A DNA stretch of 64,000 bases from Paramuribaculum sp. GTDB taxonomy: Bacteria > Bacteroidota > Bacteroidia > Bacteroidales > Muribaculaceae. The stretch spans positions 248,001-312,000 of the forward strand of contig JAFLSD010000001.1 of the NCBI GenBank assembly GCA_022511125.1, given 5' to 3'. Below the pieces are notes generated by a model, which saw only the letters and a list, made by a program, of their open reading frames with translations, was not told the DNA's origin and made no database searches. The position numbers were made by a program, and so were the translations under genes. Below are positions 42,791 through 52,711 of this stretch, in pieces; position 1 is the stretch's first letter; every line of letters begins with the position of its first letter.

Positions 42791-45700
42791 TTAAAAGAGA
42801 TGTGTTTCAAGTGGTTGATCCAACGGTTTGTCGGCATTTTTCGAGCGTGATTTCATCATGCAATATGCCACGGGGATAACCGTGAGTATGAATATCATCG
42901 TAACAGGTGTGCCCCAGAATATAACCACACCCATCGGTTTCCAAAGAGCGCTGTCGCCAAGCACCATCGGCAATACTCCCATGGTAGCAGCGGCCGATGT
43001 GAGGAATATAGGACGCATTCGACGCATCGATGCGTTGTAGACAGCATCTTTAACGTTCTGGCCGCTATTGCGCAACTCTTCAGCATAGTCGAGAAGAACA
43101 ATAGCATTTCTGACCAAAATACCCATCAGTGAAACCAGTCCGAGCACACATGTGAGTGATAGATCGGTAGACTGAATTTTTAATCCTATTGCCGCTCCCG
43201 GTATACATAGCAACAAACAGAAAAGAAGAAGTAGAGCCGTTCCGGTCTGCGCATAATGGAGCAGAAGTATAAAGAAGATAATGACAACAGCTATAGCCAA
43301 CCCTTCAAGGATCTCGGGAAGAGTTTCCATGGTGTTCTGCCATTCTCCTCCACGTGTTACTACCACGTCGGCAGGAAGATTGACCTTAGCTACGCTGTCC
43401 ATTAGAGCGGATGTGCGGTCGATCACATTTACATTTCGTTGGACGTCGGCGATAAGCGAAACTGACGGCACGCCGCTGTAATGATTCAACATTCCGTAAT
43501 GCCATTCGGGATTAACATCGGCAACTTGTCGTAGAGGTACGTTTCCAATTCCTATAACGGGCATAGGCTCATTCAGAAGATCTTCCGAAGTAGATTGATT
43601 TGCTGTAGCAGTTTTAACGACAACCGGTATACCATAGTCACCTTCCCACATAGTGGCGACGGGCAGACCCGCGCTATAACGCATTCCCAACGTGGCTTCC
43701 ATTAAAATGCTGTTCAACCCCAGTCGTGAAGCTCTCGTTTTGTCCGGTTCTACAGTTGCCGATACAAGAGGATTGCCTAATGAAGAACGTACGTTACGTA
43801 GTCCCGGGACATTTCTCGCCACTTGAATCACTGAATCGCAGGTCTGTTGCAAAGTAGCGTAATCAGCTCCCGAGAAACGTAATTCGACGGGATAATTAGC
43901 CGTGGAATAACTTAGTTGCTTGAATCTGATTATTGCATCCGGAAACCATCCTTCGTATTTGTCGGCATAATCATTGAGCACTTCTATAGTTGCTTGATTG
44001 CTTTTAGTGTTGACAATAAATTGCGCATAGTCCGGACCTCCTACCTGAGGTGCGTATGTAGTCTGAAACCGAGGTGAAGAACATCCGTGGAACGACGCGA
44101 TAGATACGACTCTGGGATCCTCTGCCAATATTTTTTCGAGTGAATCGGCCACTGATGTTGTTTTATCGAGCGCCGTTCCCTGTGGCATGAAAATTTCTAC
44201 CGCAAACTGGTTTCTTTCGGCTATAGGCATGAGCTGTAGGGGTGTGCCCATAAAAAGCCATCCTCCCAATCCAACGCACACTATACCGATGAACACGGTA
44301 GTTTTCGGCCAATTGAAACAAAGCTTAATAAGCTTGTCGTATCCTTTTTGCATCGACACGAATGGGCTGAATTTCTTTTTGCCTGATGCTACAGCCTCCT
44401 GTTCAAGTTTGTAGATAGGTTTCTTAATCAACCGGAATTGCAGATAGGGTACGAGCAACTCTGCGATCATGAGCGAAACGAAAAGAATGATGGTCATTCC
44501 CCACGGGAAATCGGTAAGAAAATCACGGAACATTCCTTTGACAGTGAGCAGGAAGGGGAAGAATGTAACGGAGATGGCGAGAGTTGCCGAAAAAATTGCT
44601 TTGAAAAACTCTGTGCCTGACCGCAAGGTTGCAGTATGATGGTCGACTCCTTCCGAAATTAATTCCACATAGTCGTCGATAATCACAACTGAGTTATCCA
44701 CAATCATTCCCAGCGATACAATGAGACAGGCCAACGTTACGGTGTTGAGTTCTATTCCGAAAGCATAGAAAAGACCGAGAGAGATGAAAATCGACACCGG
44801 TATGGTAGCTGCGGCGATGAGTGCCACTTTCAGAGGCAGCAGAATCATTATGACGATGACTACAGCCACAATAGCTATGAGTAGCTCCACAAGGAAGTAA
44901 TTCACCGAACTGTTTACCACAACTGGCTGATCAGTGATATTAAACATCGTAACCGATTCGGGTAAATCAGCTTTGAATTTGGCGAGTTGTTCTCCCACTT
45001 CCTTACCCATTTCGACTATATTGTAGCCATCCTTCATCTGAACGCTAAGCAGGATGCATTTCTGTGTGTTGTTAGTGATATAGCTGTCGGGATCCGGATA
45101 TTCCTTTCTAATGTCTGCGATATCGCCTAATCTGACAATGTCGCCTGAGGGTGTGCTGAGCACGACCATGTCCGCCACATCCTGGATAGAGGTTACGGCT
45201 CTTTCTACATAGATCGGAATAGTATATTCATCGCTGCGTAGCGAGCCTCCTGTAGTCTGGAATCCCTGAGCAAGAAGTGTTGCTCCCACAGTTTTCTCCG
45301 ACAGGGCGTAATGCTGTAATTTTTGTGGATCGATGAGAACGGAAATCTGTTCGTTCTGCTTTCCGACTACATTCATATCGCCCACGCTTTTTATAGGACG
45401 CAACATGTCTCTCAATTCGTCCATATATTCGCCCAATTCACGATAGGTCTTTTCATCGCTTTGCATTGTGATGAGAAGAGCCGATGTTGCACCGAAATCA
45501 CTGAGTGTCTCGACTGCGAGAACCCCGGGTGGCAATTTAAGCTTTTCCTGTTGCATACCGATCTTGAATTGATTCCAGAAGCTGTCGGTATTGTCAACAT
45601 TATCGTCGAGTTCGACGAACACAATCACCATTCCCGAAGTCACCCGGGCGTTGGTTTTCTGCTTGTTTACCTCTTTATACGAGAATATATAATCCTCAAG

Positions 45701-45961
45701 CGGTTTCAACACTTCTTCCTCAAGCTGCGTAACTGAAGCGCCGGGATAGACTGCTGCTACGACTCCTTCTCTAATGGTGAACGACGGAAATTCATTCTTG
45801 TCCATCACCTGCAAGGAATAGATGCCGAAAGCCATCAGGAGACAGACTATCAGAATAATCTCCTTACAATATTTCACACCCATCACAACGAGCGGAGAGG
45901 GCTTCCGCGGAGGTTGCAAGGGCTGGTCAGGTGTTGACTGTCGATCTGTTTGTGAGTCCAT
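42791..45961 (-). CDS. RND efflux transporter (pump 1)
   Basis: 1056 residues of the HAE1-like RND family with twelve membrane segments and two large periplasmic loops. It exports drugs or other hydrophobic compounds using the proton gradient. In the fourth membrane segment the usual double aspartate is Asp422-Asn423 (SLGMIVDNSVVII), so one of the two relay carboxylates is missing. The TM10 position that is lysine in AcrB is arginine (GILVRNAIVLLDYA). Pump 2 has the normal pair. The start follows the adaptor by four bases. Confidence 0.93.
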   Translation of the reverse strand: MDSQTDRQSTPDQPLQPPRKPSPLVVMGVKYCKEIILIVCLLMAFGIYSLQVMDKNEFPSFTIREGVVAAVYPGASVTQLEEEVLKPLEDYIFSYKEVNKQKTNARVTSGMVIVFVELDDNVDNTDSFWNQFKIGMQQEKLKLPPGVLAVETLSDFGATSALLITMQSDEKTYRELGEYMDELRDMLRPIKSVGDMNVVGKQNEQISVLIDPQKLQHYALSEKTVGATLLAQGFQTTGGSLRSDEYTIPIYVERAVTSIQDVADMVVLSTPSGDIVRLGDIADIRKEYPDPDSYITNNTQKCILLSVQMKDGYNIVEMGKEVGEQLAKFKADLPESVTMFNITDQPVVVNSSVNYFLVELLIAIVAVVIVIMILLPLKVALIAAATIPVSIFISLGLFYAFGIELNTVTLACLIVSLGMIVDNSVVIIDDYVELISEGVDHHTATLRSGTEFFKAIFSATLAISVTFFPFLLTVKGMFRDFLTDFPWGMTIILFVSLMIAELLVPYLQFRLIKKPIYKLEQEAVASGKKKFSPFVSMQKGYDKLIKLCFNWPKTTVFIGIVCVGLGGWLFMGTPLQLMPIAERNQFAVEIFMPQGTALDKTTSVADSLEKILAEDPRVVSIASFHGCSSPRFQTTYAPQVGGPDYAQFIVNTKSNQATIEVLNDYADKYEGWFPDAIIRFKQLSYSTANYPVELRFSGADYATLQQTCDSVIQVARNVPGLRNVRSSLGNPLVSATVEPDKTRASRLGLNSILMEATLGMRYSAGLPVATMWEGDYGIPVVVKTATANQSTSEDLLNEPMPVIGIGNVPLRQVADVNPEWHYGMLNHYSGVPSVSLIADVQRNVNVIDRTSALMDSVAKVNLPADVVVTRGGEWQNTMETLPEILEGLAIAVVIIFFILLLHYAQTGTALLLLFCLLLCIPGAAIGLKIQSTDLSLTCVLGLVSLMGILVRNAIVLLDYAEELRNSGQNVKDAVYNASMRRMRPIFLTSAAATMGVLPMVLGDSALWKPMGVVIFWGTPVTMIFILTVIPVAYCMMKSRSKNADKPLDQPLETHLF

Positions 45962-45965
45962 AATC

Positions 45966-47024
45966 TTATCGTTTCAGCAGTACATCTACTTTAGTTCCGG
46001 TACCGACTTTACGCATACCTTCTACGATGACCGTATCGCCCGGCATCAGACCTTCTTTAACAGCTACACCCGTACGAACCAACTCGTCAGCTACGACGAA
46101 GCGGCGTTCAGCCTTGCCGTTTTTCACTATCCACACAAAGTTTCGGTTGTCAGAGTCCAAAAGAACAGCTTGCGACGGCAGAAGTATTTCCTTAACTTCC
46201 GTTTGATCCTGTCCTAAGTCCGGGAACGTCACTTCTCCAACCATACCAGGAAGGATTTTACCGTCAGAGGCCGGAAGACTGATCTTTACCGTATATGATC
46301 GTGTGAGAGGATCGGCGACAACCGACTTACGGATCACTTTACCCTGAAGGTTTTCCAGTCCCAACGATTTGAATGAAACGTTTGCGGATTGACCCTCGCG
46401 AATCGATCCTATTTTTGCTTCGGCAACGGGAATGTCGATAGTCATTCGATCCATCGTGACTATTTCCACAACTGGTTCGACCGGTATGACCGATTGCCCC
46501 TTAGAAGCCATTTTACGGCTTATAACGCCTGAAACGGGAGCTGTCAGAGTGGCATCTTTCAATGTTCGAGCCGACATTTCCGCAGCGTTTTCTGCCTGCT
46601 TTAGTTTGTTTTGGATTTCCACCCATTTAATATCAGGCAATGCATTGGCATCGTGAAGCTTTTTCAATCTTGCGTATGCGTCGCGCGCCTCATCGAGCTG
46701 CGCCTGCGCAATGTTGTCGGCATTGACGTAATCGCTGCTCTTAATCCTTGCTATCACTTGGCCTTTAGCCACTTTCTGACCTTCATCCACGTACATGTCA
46801 GTTATTGTGCCTGCCACAGAAAAACTGACGGTAGTCGAAGTTCCAGCCTGTACCGTTCCAGAATAGATACTACCCCCGGTGTCGGATTGTTCGTCAACCG
46901 CCATCACCGTTACTCTGACCGGAGGCGCTACAGTTGGCTCTACCTTTTCTTTGCAGCTTTGCAACAACGCCGCCGCCATCACGCCAACCGAGATGAATGC
47001 AAAAATGCCAATATTGGATTTCAT
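45966..47024 (-). CDS. Periplasmic adaptor (MFP) lipoprotein of pump 1
   Basis: 352 residues. The lipobox LLQSCKEK anchors it to the inner membrane. The split lipoyl domain (VSFSVAGTITDMYVDEGQKVAKG and ATLTAPVSGVISRKMASKGQ) is interrupted by a short helical hairpin and followed by the beta-barrel domain. The promoter lies just upstream, and the divergent ispA-like gene starts 184 bases away. Confidence 0.93.
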   Translation of the reverse strand: MKSNIGIFAFISVGVMAAALLQSCKEKVEPTVAPPVRVTVMAVDEQSDTGGSIYSGTVQAGTSTTVSFSVAGTITDMYVDEGQKVAKGQVIARIKSSDYVNADNIAQAQLDEARDAYARLKKLHDANALPDIKWVEIQNKLKQAENAAEMSARTLKDATLTAPVSGVISRKMASKGQSVIPVEPVVEIVTMDRMTIDIPVAEAKIGSIREGQSANVSFKSLGLENLQGKVIRKSVVADPLTRSYTVKISLPASDGKILPGMVGEVTFPDLGQDQTEVKEILLPSQAVLLDSDNRNFVWIVKNGKAERRFVVADELVRTGVAVKEGLMPGDTVIVEGMRKVGTGTKVDVLLKR

Positions 47025-47050
47025 GTCTTAAAATTGTTTGAAAATTGTTG

Positions 47051-47080
47051 CAAAATTACTATTCACATTGAATTTTCAAA
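47051..47080 (-). promoter_or_regulatory. Promoter of efflux operon 1
   Basis: The minus-strand -7 TAATTTTG (47058-47051) and TTTG (47080-47077) are 18 bases apart. Confidence 0.65.
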
Positions 47081-47180
47081 CATTTCGTACATGAAAAAAA
47101 TTCCTATTTGCCAAATTTGCAAAAAAGAAGCCTTTTCGGTCAATTTAATCAGTATTTTATTATTTTTTCCCAAGATTTTG

Positions 47181-47188
47181 TAATTTTG
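47181..47188 (+). promoter_or_regulatory. -7 box of the prenyl synthase gene
   Basis: TAATTTTG, 19 bases before the ATG at 47208; no -33 match. It makes the alternative TTG start at 47196 unlikely. Confidence 0.6.
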
Positions 47189-47207
47189 CATCAAGTTGAG
47201 GGAACAA

Positions 47208-48182
47208 ATGACCACATTCGACCAAATAAAGAAGAGTATAAAGCCCGAACTGAATGCGCTCGGCAAAAAGATGGAAGAAGCCTTAGATTCTTCCAATTCA
47301 CTGATGGGTAGCGTCATAACCTCATGTCTGAAAACTAAGGGCAAACTGATAAGACCGGTCATCGTTATTCTCGCCGCGAAGCTCTTCGGCGAGGTCAACG
47401 ACAAGACGATATCTTCGGCAGCCGCTGTTGAGTTATTGCATAACGCGTCGCTGATCCACGACGATGTTGTCGACGAATCAATGATACGTCGAGGCAAAGC
47501 GACAGTAAACAGCCGCTGGGACAACCACATCGCCGTAATAGTCGGCGATTTTTATGTATCAAGCGCTCTAAAGCAGGCTATTTCTACGGGCGACATTCGC
47601 ATAGTCAACTCTTTGGCAAGCCTCGGAAGACTTCTCTCATTAGGCGAAATAGATCAGATCTACAATGCACGCGAACATCTTCTTGACGAGAAAGCCTATA
47701 TTGAGGTAATCTCGAGAAAAACAGCATCATTGTTCGTGTCATGCGTAGAAATGGGTGCGTACTCGGTCGGAGCGCCCGAAGCAAACCTGGGAGCACTCCG
47801 CAAGTTCGCTGAAATTCTTGGTCTGTGCTTCCAAATCAAAGACGACATATTCGATTATTTCGACGACGAAACAATAGGTAAGCCTACGGGAAACGATCTC
47901 AGAGAGGGAAAAATCACACTTCCTCTTCTCTATGCGTTATCCCGCAAGGATTTGCCTGAAAACCGCCGGATGAAAGATCTTCTTAAGAAAGATGATCTTG
48001 ACAAGGAAGATATCGATGCCTTAATCGGCTTCGCGAAATCGGCCGGTGGGATCGAATATGCCCGCAAGAGAATGGCGAAGCTTGCTGAGGAAGCCAACAA
48101 AGCGCTCGATACTTATCCGCCGTCCGATGCCCGCAAAGATCTCAAAGAGATTCTTGAATTCGTGATAGAGCGCGAGTGCTGA
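47208..48182 (+). CDS. Polyprenyl diphosphate synthase
   Basis: 324 residues from the ATG; a TTG four codons earlier is possible but sits close to the predicted transcript start. The two aspartate-rich motifs are LIHDDVVDES and FQIKDDIFDYFDD. The protein has the all-helical isoprenoid synthase fold and makes a linear prenyl diphosphate, probably octaprenyl-like for menaquinone or a medium chain; chain length cannot be judged here. It is followed by a glycosyltransferase, a radical SAM and an LD-carboxypeptidase gene with gaps of 55, 3 and 19 bases. Confidence 0.92.
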   Translation: MTTFDQIKKSIKPELNALGKKMEEALDSSNSLMGSVITSCLKTKGKLIRPVIVILAAKLFGEVNDKTISSAAAVELLHNASLIHDDVVDESMIRRGKATVNSRWDNHIAVIVGDFYVSSALKQAISTGDIRIVNSLASLGRLLSLGEIDQIYNAREHLLDEKAYIEVISRKTASLFVSCVEMGAYSVGAPEANLGALRKFAEILGLCFQIKDDIFDYFDDETIGKPTGNDLREGKITLPLLYALSRKDLPENRRMKDLLKKDDLDKEDIDALIGFAKSAGGIEYARKRMAKLAEEANKALDTYPPSDARKDLKEILEFVIEREC

Positions 48183-48237
48183 TCCTAATAGCCCGATCGG
48201 TAATATACCGACATATGATATCCATACAATAAAAATT

Positions 48238-49542
48238 ATGGCCGACAGTCACCTACAGTCTACCGAAAGCTCTAAACCATTGAAAGTTGTCCTTCTGTGT
48301 CACAGCGACTCCTTAGGAGGAGCAGCCGTCGTAACTTATCGACTGATGCAAGCTTTGTGTCGCGAAGGAGTAGACGCTAAAATGATAGTCTATTCGAAAA
48401 TGAGCGAGGATTCTGAGGTTCAGATAATCGGACCAAGGGCTTTGCGCGGCTGGCGGTTTATGAGGGAGCGGCTCAGAATCTATCTGTCGAACGGGCTTTC
48501 TTACTCCAACCTTTTCAAAGTCTCGACAGCCGATTCGGGCTTCAGGATAGCACACAATCCGTGGATTGAGGAAGCGGATGTGGTGGTGCTCACCTGGATA
48601 AACCAAGGCATGATGTCACTTGAGGGAATACGTGAGCTCCATAGGAGCGGCAAACCGTTGGTGTGGATCATGCACGACATGTGGAATTTCACCGGCATCT
48701 GCCATCATTCGTTAGGATGTGACAGATACAAGGGAGAATGTGGCAAGTGTCCTTTTCTCGGGGCTAAAAAGGAGAATGATCTTTCTCGAAAAATCTGGCT
48801 GAAGAAAAAACGTCTTTATGACGAAGTGCCTTTCAGATGGGTAGCCGTGAGCAACTGGCTTGCAGAACGGGCGAGAGAAAGCTCTCTGTTAGGCGAAAAA
48901 AATGTAGCGGTAATCTACAATGCAATGCCGGTCCATTCGTTCCGTACTCAGCCCTTGGCGGAATTCAATGTTTTCAATCTCGACTATTCCAGAGATATAA
49001 TATTATTCGGGGCAGCCAGGCTTGATGATCCCATAAAAGGATTGGACAAAGCTATCGAAGCGCTTAACTATCTTTTCGACAATCACCCGGAAGTGGCAAA
49101 TAACGCTATGGTGGTATTTTTCGGCGGTCTTAAAGATAAAGAAGCACTGGCAGAACTGCGTTTCCCTCATCTTTGGGCCGGTCCGGTTTTCGATCCGAGC
49201 CTATTGCGTCAGCTCTATGCTTCAGCAAAGATCGTATTGTCGAGTTCGAGCTACGAGACGTTACCGGGCACACTGATAGAAGGTCAGGCTGCAGGCTGTT
49301 TGGCGGTAACTTTCGGCCGCGGAGGCCAGAGCGATATCGTGGAACACGGTGTCAACGGCTTTATCGCTGACAGTGACGACCCTATCAGTCTTGCCAACTG
49401 TATCATCGACGCACTCAACATGAAAGTGGATCGCCAGTCTCTTCACGAAAGCGTCAACGAGCGCTTCGGCGCGGCCAAAATAGCAAAGCGATTCATAGCT
49501 CTTTTTGAGGAAATCACACGGAAAAATCAATCCGAAACCTAA
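48238..49542 (+). CDS. Family 4 glycosyltransferase
   Basis: 434 residues, no signal peptide. The GT-B fold has an N-terminal domain starting VVLLCHSDSLGGAAVVTYRL and a C-terminal nucleotide-sugar domain ending SYETLPGTLIEGQAAGCLAV with FGRGGQSDIVEHGVNGFIAD. A cysteine-rich segment (GICHHSLGCDRYKGECGKC) after the conserved HDMWNFTG is typical of a Bacteroidetes capsule/O-antigen subgroup. The acceptor is unknown. No other polysaccharide cluster genes lie nearby. Confidence 0.88.
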   Translation: MADSHLQSTESSKPLKVVLLCHSDSLGGAAVVTYRLMQALCREGVDAKMIVYSKMSEDSEVQIIGPRALRGWRFMRERLRIYLSNGLSYSNLFKVSTADSGFRIAHNPWIEEADVVVLTWINQGMMSLEGIRELHRSGKPLVWIMHDMWNFTGICHHSLGCDRYKGECGKCPFLGAKKENDLSRKIWLKKKRLYDEVPFRWVAVSNWLAERARESSLLGEKNVAVIYNAMPVHSFRTQPLAEFNVFNLDYSRDIILFGAARLDDPIKGLDKAIEALNYLFDNHPEVANNAMVVFFGGLKDKEALAELRFPHLWAGPVFDPSLLRQLYASAKIVLSSSSYETLPGTLIEGQAAGCLAVTFGRGGQSDIVEHGVNGFIADSDDPISLANCIIDALNMKVDRQSLHESVNERFGAAKIAKRFIALFEEITRKNQSET

Positions 49543-49545
49543 GAA

Positions 49546-50328
49546 ATGATGCAGACAGTACTGTTCCATCAAACAATTTTCGGTCCGATCCATAGCCGCC
49601 GACTCGGCACTTCACTCGGTGTGAATCTTTCTCCCAACGACGGAAAGATATGCAGTTTCGACTGTCTATATTGTGAGGCCGGTCTAAATGCCCAAGGTCC
49701 GGGCAAAACCGGGTTTCCGTCGAGAGAAGAGGTAAAAGCACAGTTAGAAGAGAAACTCGTCACAATGCTCAAAAATGGCGAAAGACTTGACGTCATTACT
49801 TTCTCCGGTAACGGCGAGCCGACCATGCACCCTGCTTTCGCCGAGATTATCAACGATACCGTAGCATTGAGGGATAAATATTTCCCTGATGTTAAAATCA
49901 GCGTACTCAGCAACGCCACGCGATTGACAGACAAAAACGTTTGCGAGGCTCTTAAAAAAGTTGACAATAATATTCTTAAACTCGATTCTGCCATTACTCC
50001 GACAATGCGCACTATCGACCGTCCTAATTCTCGGGATTTCACTGCCGAAAATCTGATAGAACAGCTGAAAGAATTCGGCGATAAATGCATTATCCAAACA
50101 ATGCTTCTCAGAGGAACTTTCGATGGAAAGATAATAGACAATACTACTCCCGAAGAGATTGACGCCCTGATTGAGGCATACCGGCATATCGGCCCGGCAC
50201 AAGTGATGCTCTACTCAATAGACCGCAAAACTCCTGTTGAAACTCTTCGTAAAATAGAAAAGGACGAATTGCAGCAAATAGCCGATAAGATGAAGAGTTG
50301 CGGTATACCCGTGGCATCTTTCTCATGA
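49546..50328 (+). CDS. Radical SAM protein
   Basis: 260 residues. The [4Fe-4S] motif is CSFDCLYC near residue 36 (CxxxCxxC), preceded by IHSRRLGTSLGVNLSPND and followed by ITFSGNGEPTMHP, the SAM-binding GGE-like stretch. The size and motifs fit the short COG0731-type family with no assigned reaction. It begins three bases after the glycosyltransferase stop. The substrate is unknown. Confidence 0.88.
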   Translation: MMQTVLFHQTIFGPIHSRRLGTSLGVNLSPNDGKICSFDCLYCEAGLNAQGPGKTGFPSREEVKAQLEEKLVTMLKNGERLDVITFSGNGEPTMHPAFAEIINDTVALRDKYFPDVKISVLSNATRLTDKNVCEALKKVDNNILKLDSAITPTMRTIDRPNSRDFTAENLIEQLKEFGDKCIIQTMLLRGTFDGKIIDNTTPEEIDALIEAYRHIGPAQVMLYSIDRKTPVETLRKIEKDELQQIADKMKSCGIPVASFS

Positions 50329-50347
50329 ATTACATTGACATACCGAT

Positions 50348-51277
50348 ATGAAAACCTCTGAAAAGAAAGATATCATCATTCCCGCGCCCTTAGAACCGGG
50401 TGACAAAGTAGTCTTTACAAGTCCATCAGGTACCGTTAAGGCCGAAAACGTGGAAATAGCCGCTGAAATACTCCGTGAATTTGGCTGGGAAGTGGAAATA
50501 GCGCCACATGCGCTCGGTAAATACAACACATACAGCGGTACGCCTGAGCAACGTTTTGCAGACCTTCGTAACGCTCTCCTTGATCCTCAAGTAAAGGCTA
50601 TCATTTGCTCACGCGGAGGCTATGGTGCTGTCCATATACTTGATGAACTCGACAAATTGCCATTGCGCGAGAATGCGAAATGGATCGTGGGGTTCAGTGA
50701 TATTTCCGCGCTCCATGCCCTTATGGCGCGTCATGGCATAGTGAGCGTGCATGCTCCCATGGCAGGTCATATAGCCAAACATCAAGGTGAGGATGAGGAT
50801 ACGCAGACTCTCGTATCGCTATTGGAAGGCGATATGCCCTGGTATCTACTTGATTCACACGAACTGAACCGTAACGGAACGGCACGCGGTAAACTTGTGG
50901 GTGGCAATCTGGCGGTGATCGCCGATCTGATTTCCACTCCATATGATGTTTTTGAACCCGGAGCCATACTCTTCATCGAGGATGTAGCCGAACCAGTCTA
51001 TAAGATAGAACGAATAATGTATCAACTCAAAATGAGCGGCGCTTTAGCTAAGCTCGGGGGTCTGATAGTAGGTAAGTTCACGGATTACACACCGGGAGTC
51101 GACGGACAGACGATGGAGGAAATGATAGCGCAAATGGTAAAGGAATATGATTATCCTGTGGCTATGGGCGTACCTGTAGGCCATGTGAGTCATAACATTC
51201 CTCTTCCGGTTTCAGCTCCGGTAACACTAATCGTTCGTCCCGGCGACACTATTATTGATTTCAGCGGCAAAGAATGA
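50348..51277 (+). CDS. S66 LD-carboxypeptidase
   Basis: 309 residues. LD-carboxypeptidases trim the D-Ala from tetrapeptide stems during murein recycling. The nucleophile serine is in VGFSDISALH and the histidine in VPVGHVSHNIPLP; SRGGYGAVHILDEL and VGGNLAVIADL are other family landmarks. No signal peptide, so cytoplasmic. Its stop codon abuts the stop of the convergent rnhB with no bases between. Confidence 0.92.
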   Translation: MKTSEKKDIIIPAPLEPGDKVVFTSPSGTVKAENVEIAAEILREFGWEVEIAPHALGKYNTYSGTPEQRFADLRNALLDPQVKAIICSRGGYGAVHILDELDKLPLRENAKWIVGFSDISALHALMARHGIVSVHAPMAGHIAKHQGEDEDTQTLVSLLEGDMPWYLLDSHELNRNGTARGKLVGGNLAVIADLISTPYDVFEPGAILFIEDVAEPVYKIERIMYQLKMSGALAKLGGLIVGKFTDYTPGVDGQTMEEMIAQMVKEYDYPVAMGVPVGHVSHNIPLPVSAPVTLIVRPGDTIIDFSGKE

Positions 51278-51898
51278 TCAGAACAGTGTGAGCTGATTGT
51301 CAAGCAATCGAAAACTCATCCTGTGTAAGGGTGTTGGTCCGTATTGGGCTATGGCTGCGCGATGGACCTTGGTTGGATAGCCTTTGTTGATCTCCCAACC
51401 GTACTGGGGATACTTCAGAGCGAACTCTTTCATTAGCTTATCCCTATGTGTTTTAGCCAATATCGAAGCTGCCGCTATATTGGCAAACTTGCCGTCACCC
51501 TTCACTACAGTCTGCCATGGTATATCTTTCCAGGGCGTGAATTTGTTTCCGTCGACAGCTACGGCTCCTGGGGGCATTTTCAGACCATCCAAAGCACGGT
51601 GCATAGCCAAAATCGACGCGCGGAGTATATTTATCGAATCAATCTCCTCATTATCCACTATTCCTATAGCCCAATCCATAGCCGATTCTTTTATCATAGT
51701 CGCAAGCTCCTCCCTTTGACGTTCGGTAAGCTGTTTAGAGTCGTTTATATCGGCATGTGAGAAATCGTCGGGGAGTATAACCGCCGCGGCCACCACCGGT
51801 CCGGCAAGGCATCCTCTACCCGCTTCGTCACATCCTGCCTCGTTCCTACCGTTTACGATACACGGAGGAAGATGAGATATAATTTTGGATTTGGTCAT
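51278..51898 (-). CDS. rnhB: Ribonuclease HII
   Basis: 206 residues. It removes ribonucleotides from DNA. The metal-binding aspartate-glutamate pair is in AGCDEAGRGCLAGPVVAAAVIL, and further acidic residues lie in AVDGNKF and INDSKQL. YPQYGWEINKGYPTKVH near the C-terminus is typical. It is transcribed after the response regulator gene with an 11-base gap. Confidence 0.96.
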   Translation of the reverse strand: MTKSKIISHLPPCIVNGRNEAGCDEAGRGCLAGPVVAAAVILPDDFSHADINDSKQLTERQREELATMIKESAMDWAIGIVDNEEIDSINILRASILAMHRALDGLKMPPGAVAVDGNKFTPWKDIPWQTVVKGDGKFANIAAASILAKTHRDKLMKEFALKYPQYGWEINKGYPTKVHRAAIAQYGPTPLHRMSFRLLDNQLTLF

Positions 51899-51909
51899 TG
51901 TTTAGTGGC

Positions 51910-52623
51910 TTAATGTTCGATGAATCCGTATCCGAAGCCCTGTCGGTTAACGATATAGCGTCCGTATTCTCCCAATTTTTTCCTTAAACGCGAAATATTG
52001 GTGTCGACCGCCCGTGCCGAAGCGCCTTCTTCCTCCCAAGCCTCGTTTTGAATTTCCCCACGTTCGAAATATTGATTGCGATGCCTCAGGAACATCGCCA
52101 GTATAAGATATTCCGTTCTGGTAAGATTGATTTGCTCACCGTCGATTTTCACTGTCCCTGCACTGAAATCAACAGTAAGACCTTTGAATGTCATCTCGCT
52201 ACTCATTCTCCGAGCAGTCATCATGCGCCTGCGTCTCAAAACTGATTTTACTCTGGCGAGCATTTCGCGTGAAGAGAATGGTTTAGTCAGATAATCGTCG
52301 GCACCGGCATCCAGTCCTTCCACGATATCGTCCTCGGAAGGTTTTGCCGACACGAAAATCAACGGTAAGTTTGCCGTTTCAGAATTTGATCTGAGGTTGT
52401 GGGCAAATTTTATGCCGTTGAAGTGTTCGGTCGAAAGATCGGCAATGAGAAGGTGATATTTCGAGATTTTCCCATTATCTATTTCATCTCCATTTTTTAC
52501 TATTTCCACCTTAAACCCTTCGCTTTCCAATCGGAACTGCAGAAGCTCGCACGCCATCGTATCCGAATCAATAATGAGAACACGATCCGGGTTTAAGGGT
52601 TTTTTATTCGTCAGATCTGTCAT
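51910..52623 (-). CDS. OmpR-family response regulator
   Basis: 237 residues. A receiver domain spans about 14-125, with Asp19/Asp21 in LIIDSDTM, the phosphoacceptor Asp62 in LLIADLS, Ser92 and Lys114 (LTKPFSS). A winged-helix DNA-binding domain follows at about 140-237 (LTRTEYLILAMFL, RAVDTNISRLRKKLGEYGRYI). No sensor kinase gene is adjacent, so its partner is elsewhere. It has its own promoter with a -33 inside the preceding terminator. Confidence 0.92.
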   Translation of the reverse strand: MTDLTNKKPLNPDRVLIIDSDTMACELLQFRLESEGFKVEIVKNGDEIDNGKISKYHLLIADLSTEHFNGIKFAHNLRSNSETANLPLIFVSAKPSEDDIVEGLDAGADDYLTKPFSSREMLARVKSVLRRRRMMTARRMSSEMTFKGLTVDFSAGTVKIDGEQINLTRTEYLILAMFLRHRNQYFERGEIQNEAWEEEGASARAVDTNISRLRKKLGEYGRYIVNRQGFGYGFIEH

Positions 52624-52681
52624 TTATCTGAAAAAATGAGATGAATTAACACTAAAACACGCTATTTATCCTAACTTGAAG

Positions 52682-52711
52682 CAAAATTAAATAATAATCC
52701 GGTTCCGCAAA
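52682..52711 (-). promoter_or_regulatory. Promoter of the response regulator
   Basis: The minus-strand -7 TAATTTTG (52689-52682) and TTTG (52711-52708) are 18 bases apart; the TTTG lies in the loop of the upstream terminator hairpin. Confidence 0.6.

Noticed and set aside
51910-52623. Response regulator as the regulator of the mannan locus
   Set aside because: It is an OmpR-type protein 18 kb away; mannan loci normally use hybrid two-component regulators or AraC/SusR types next to susC.
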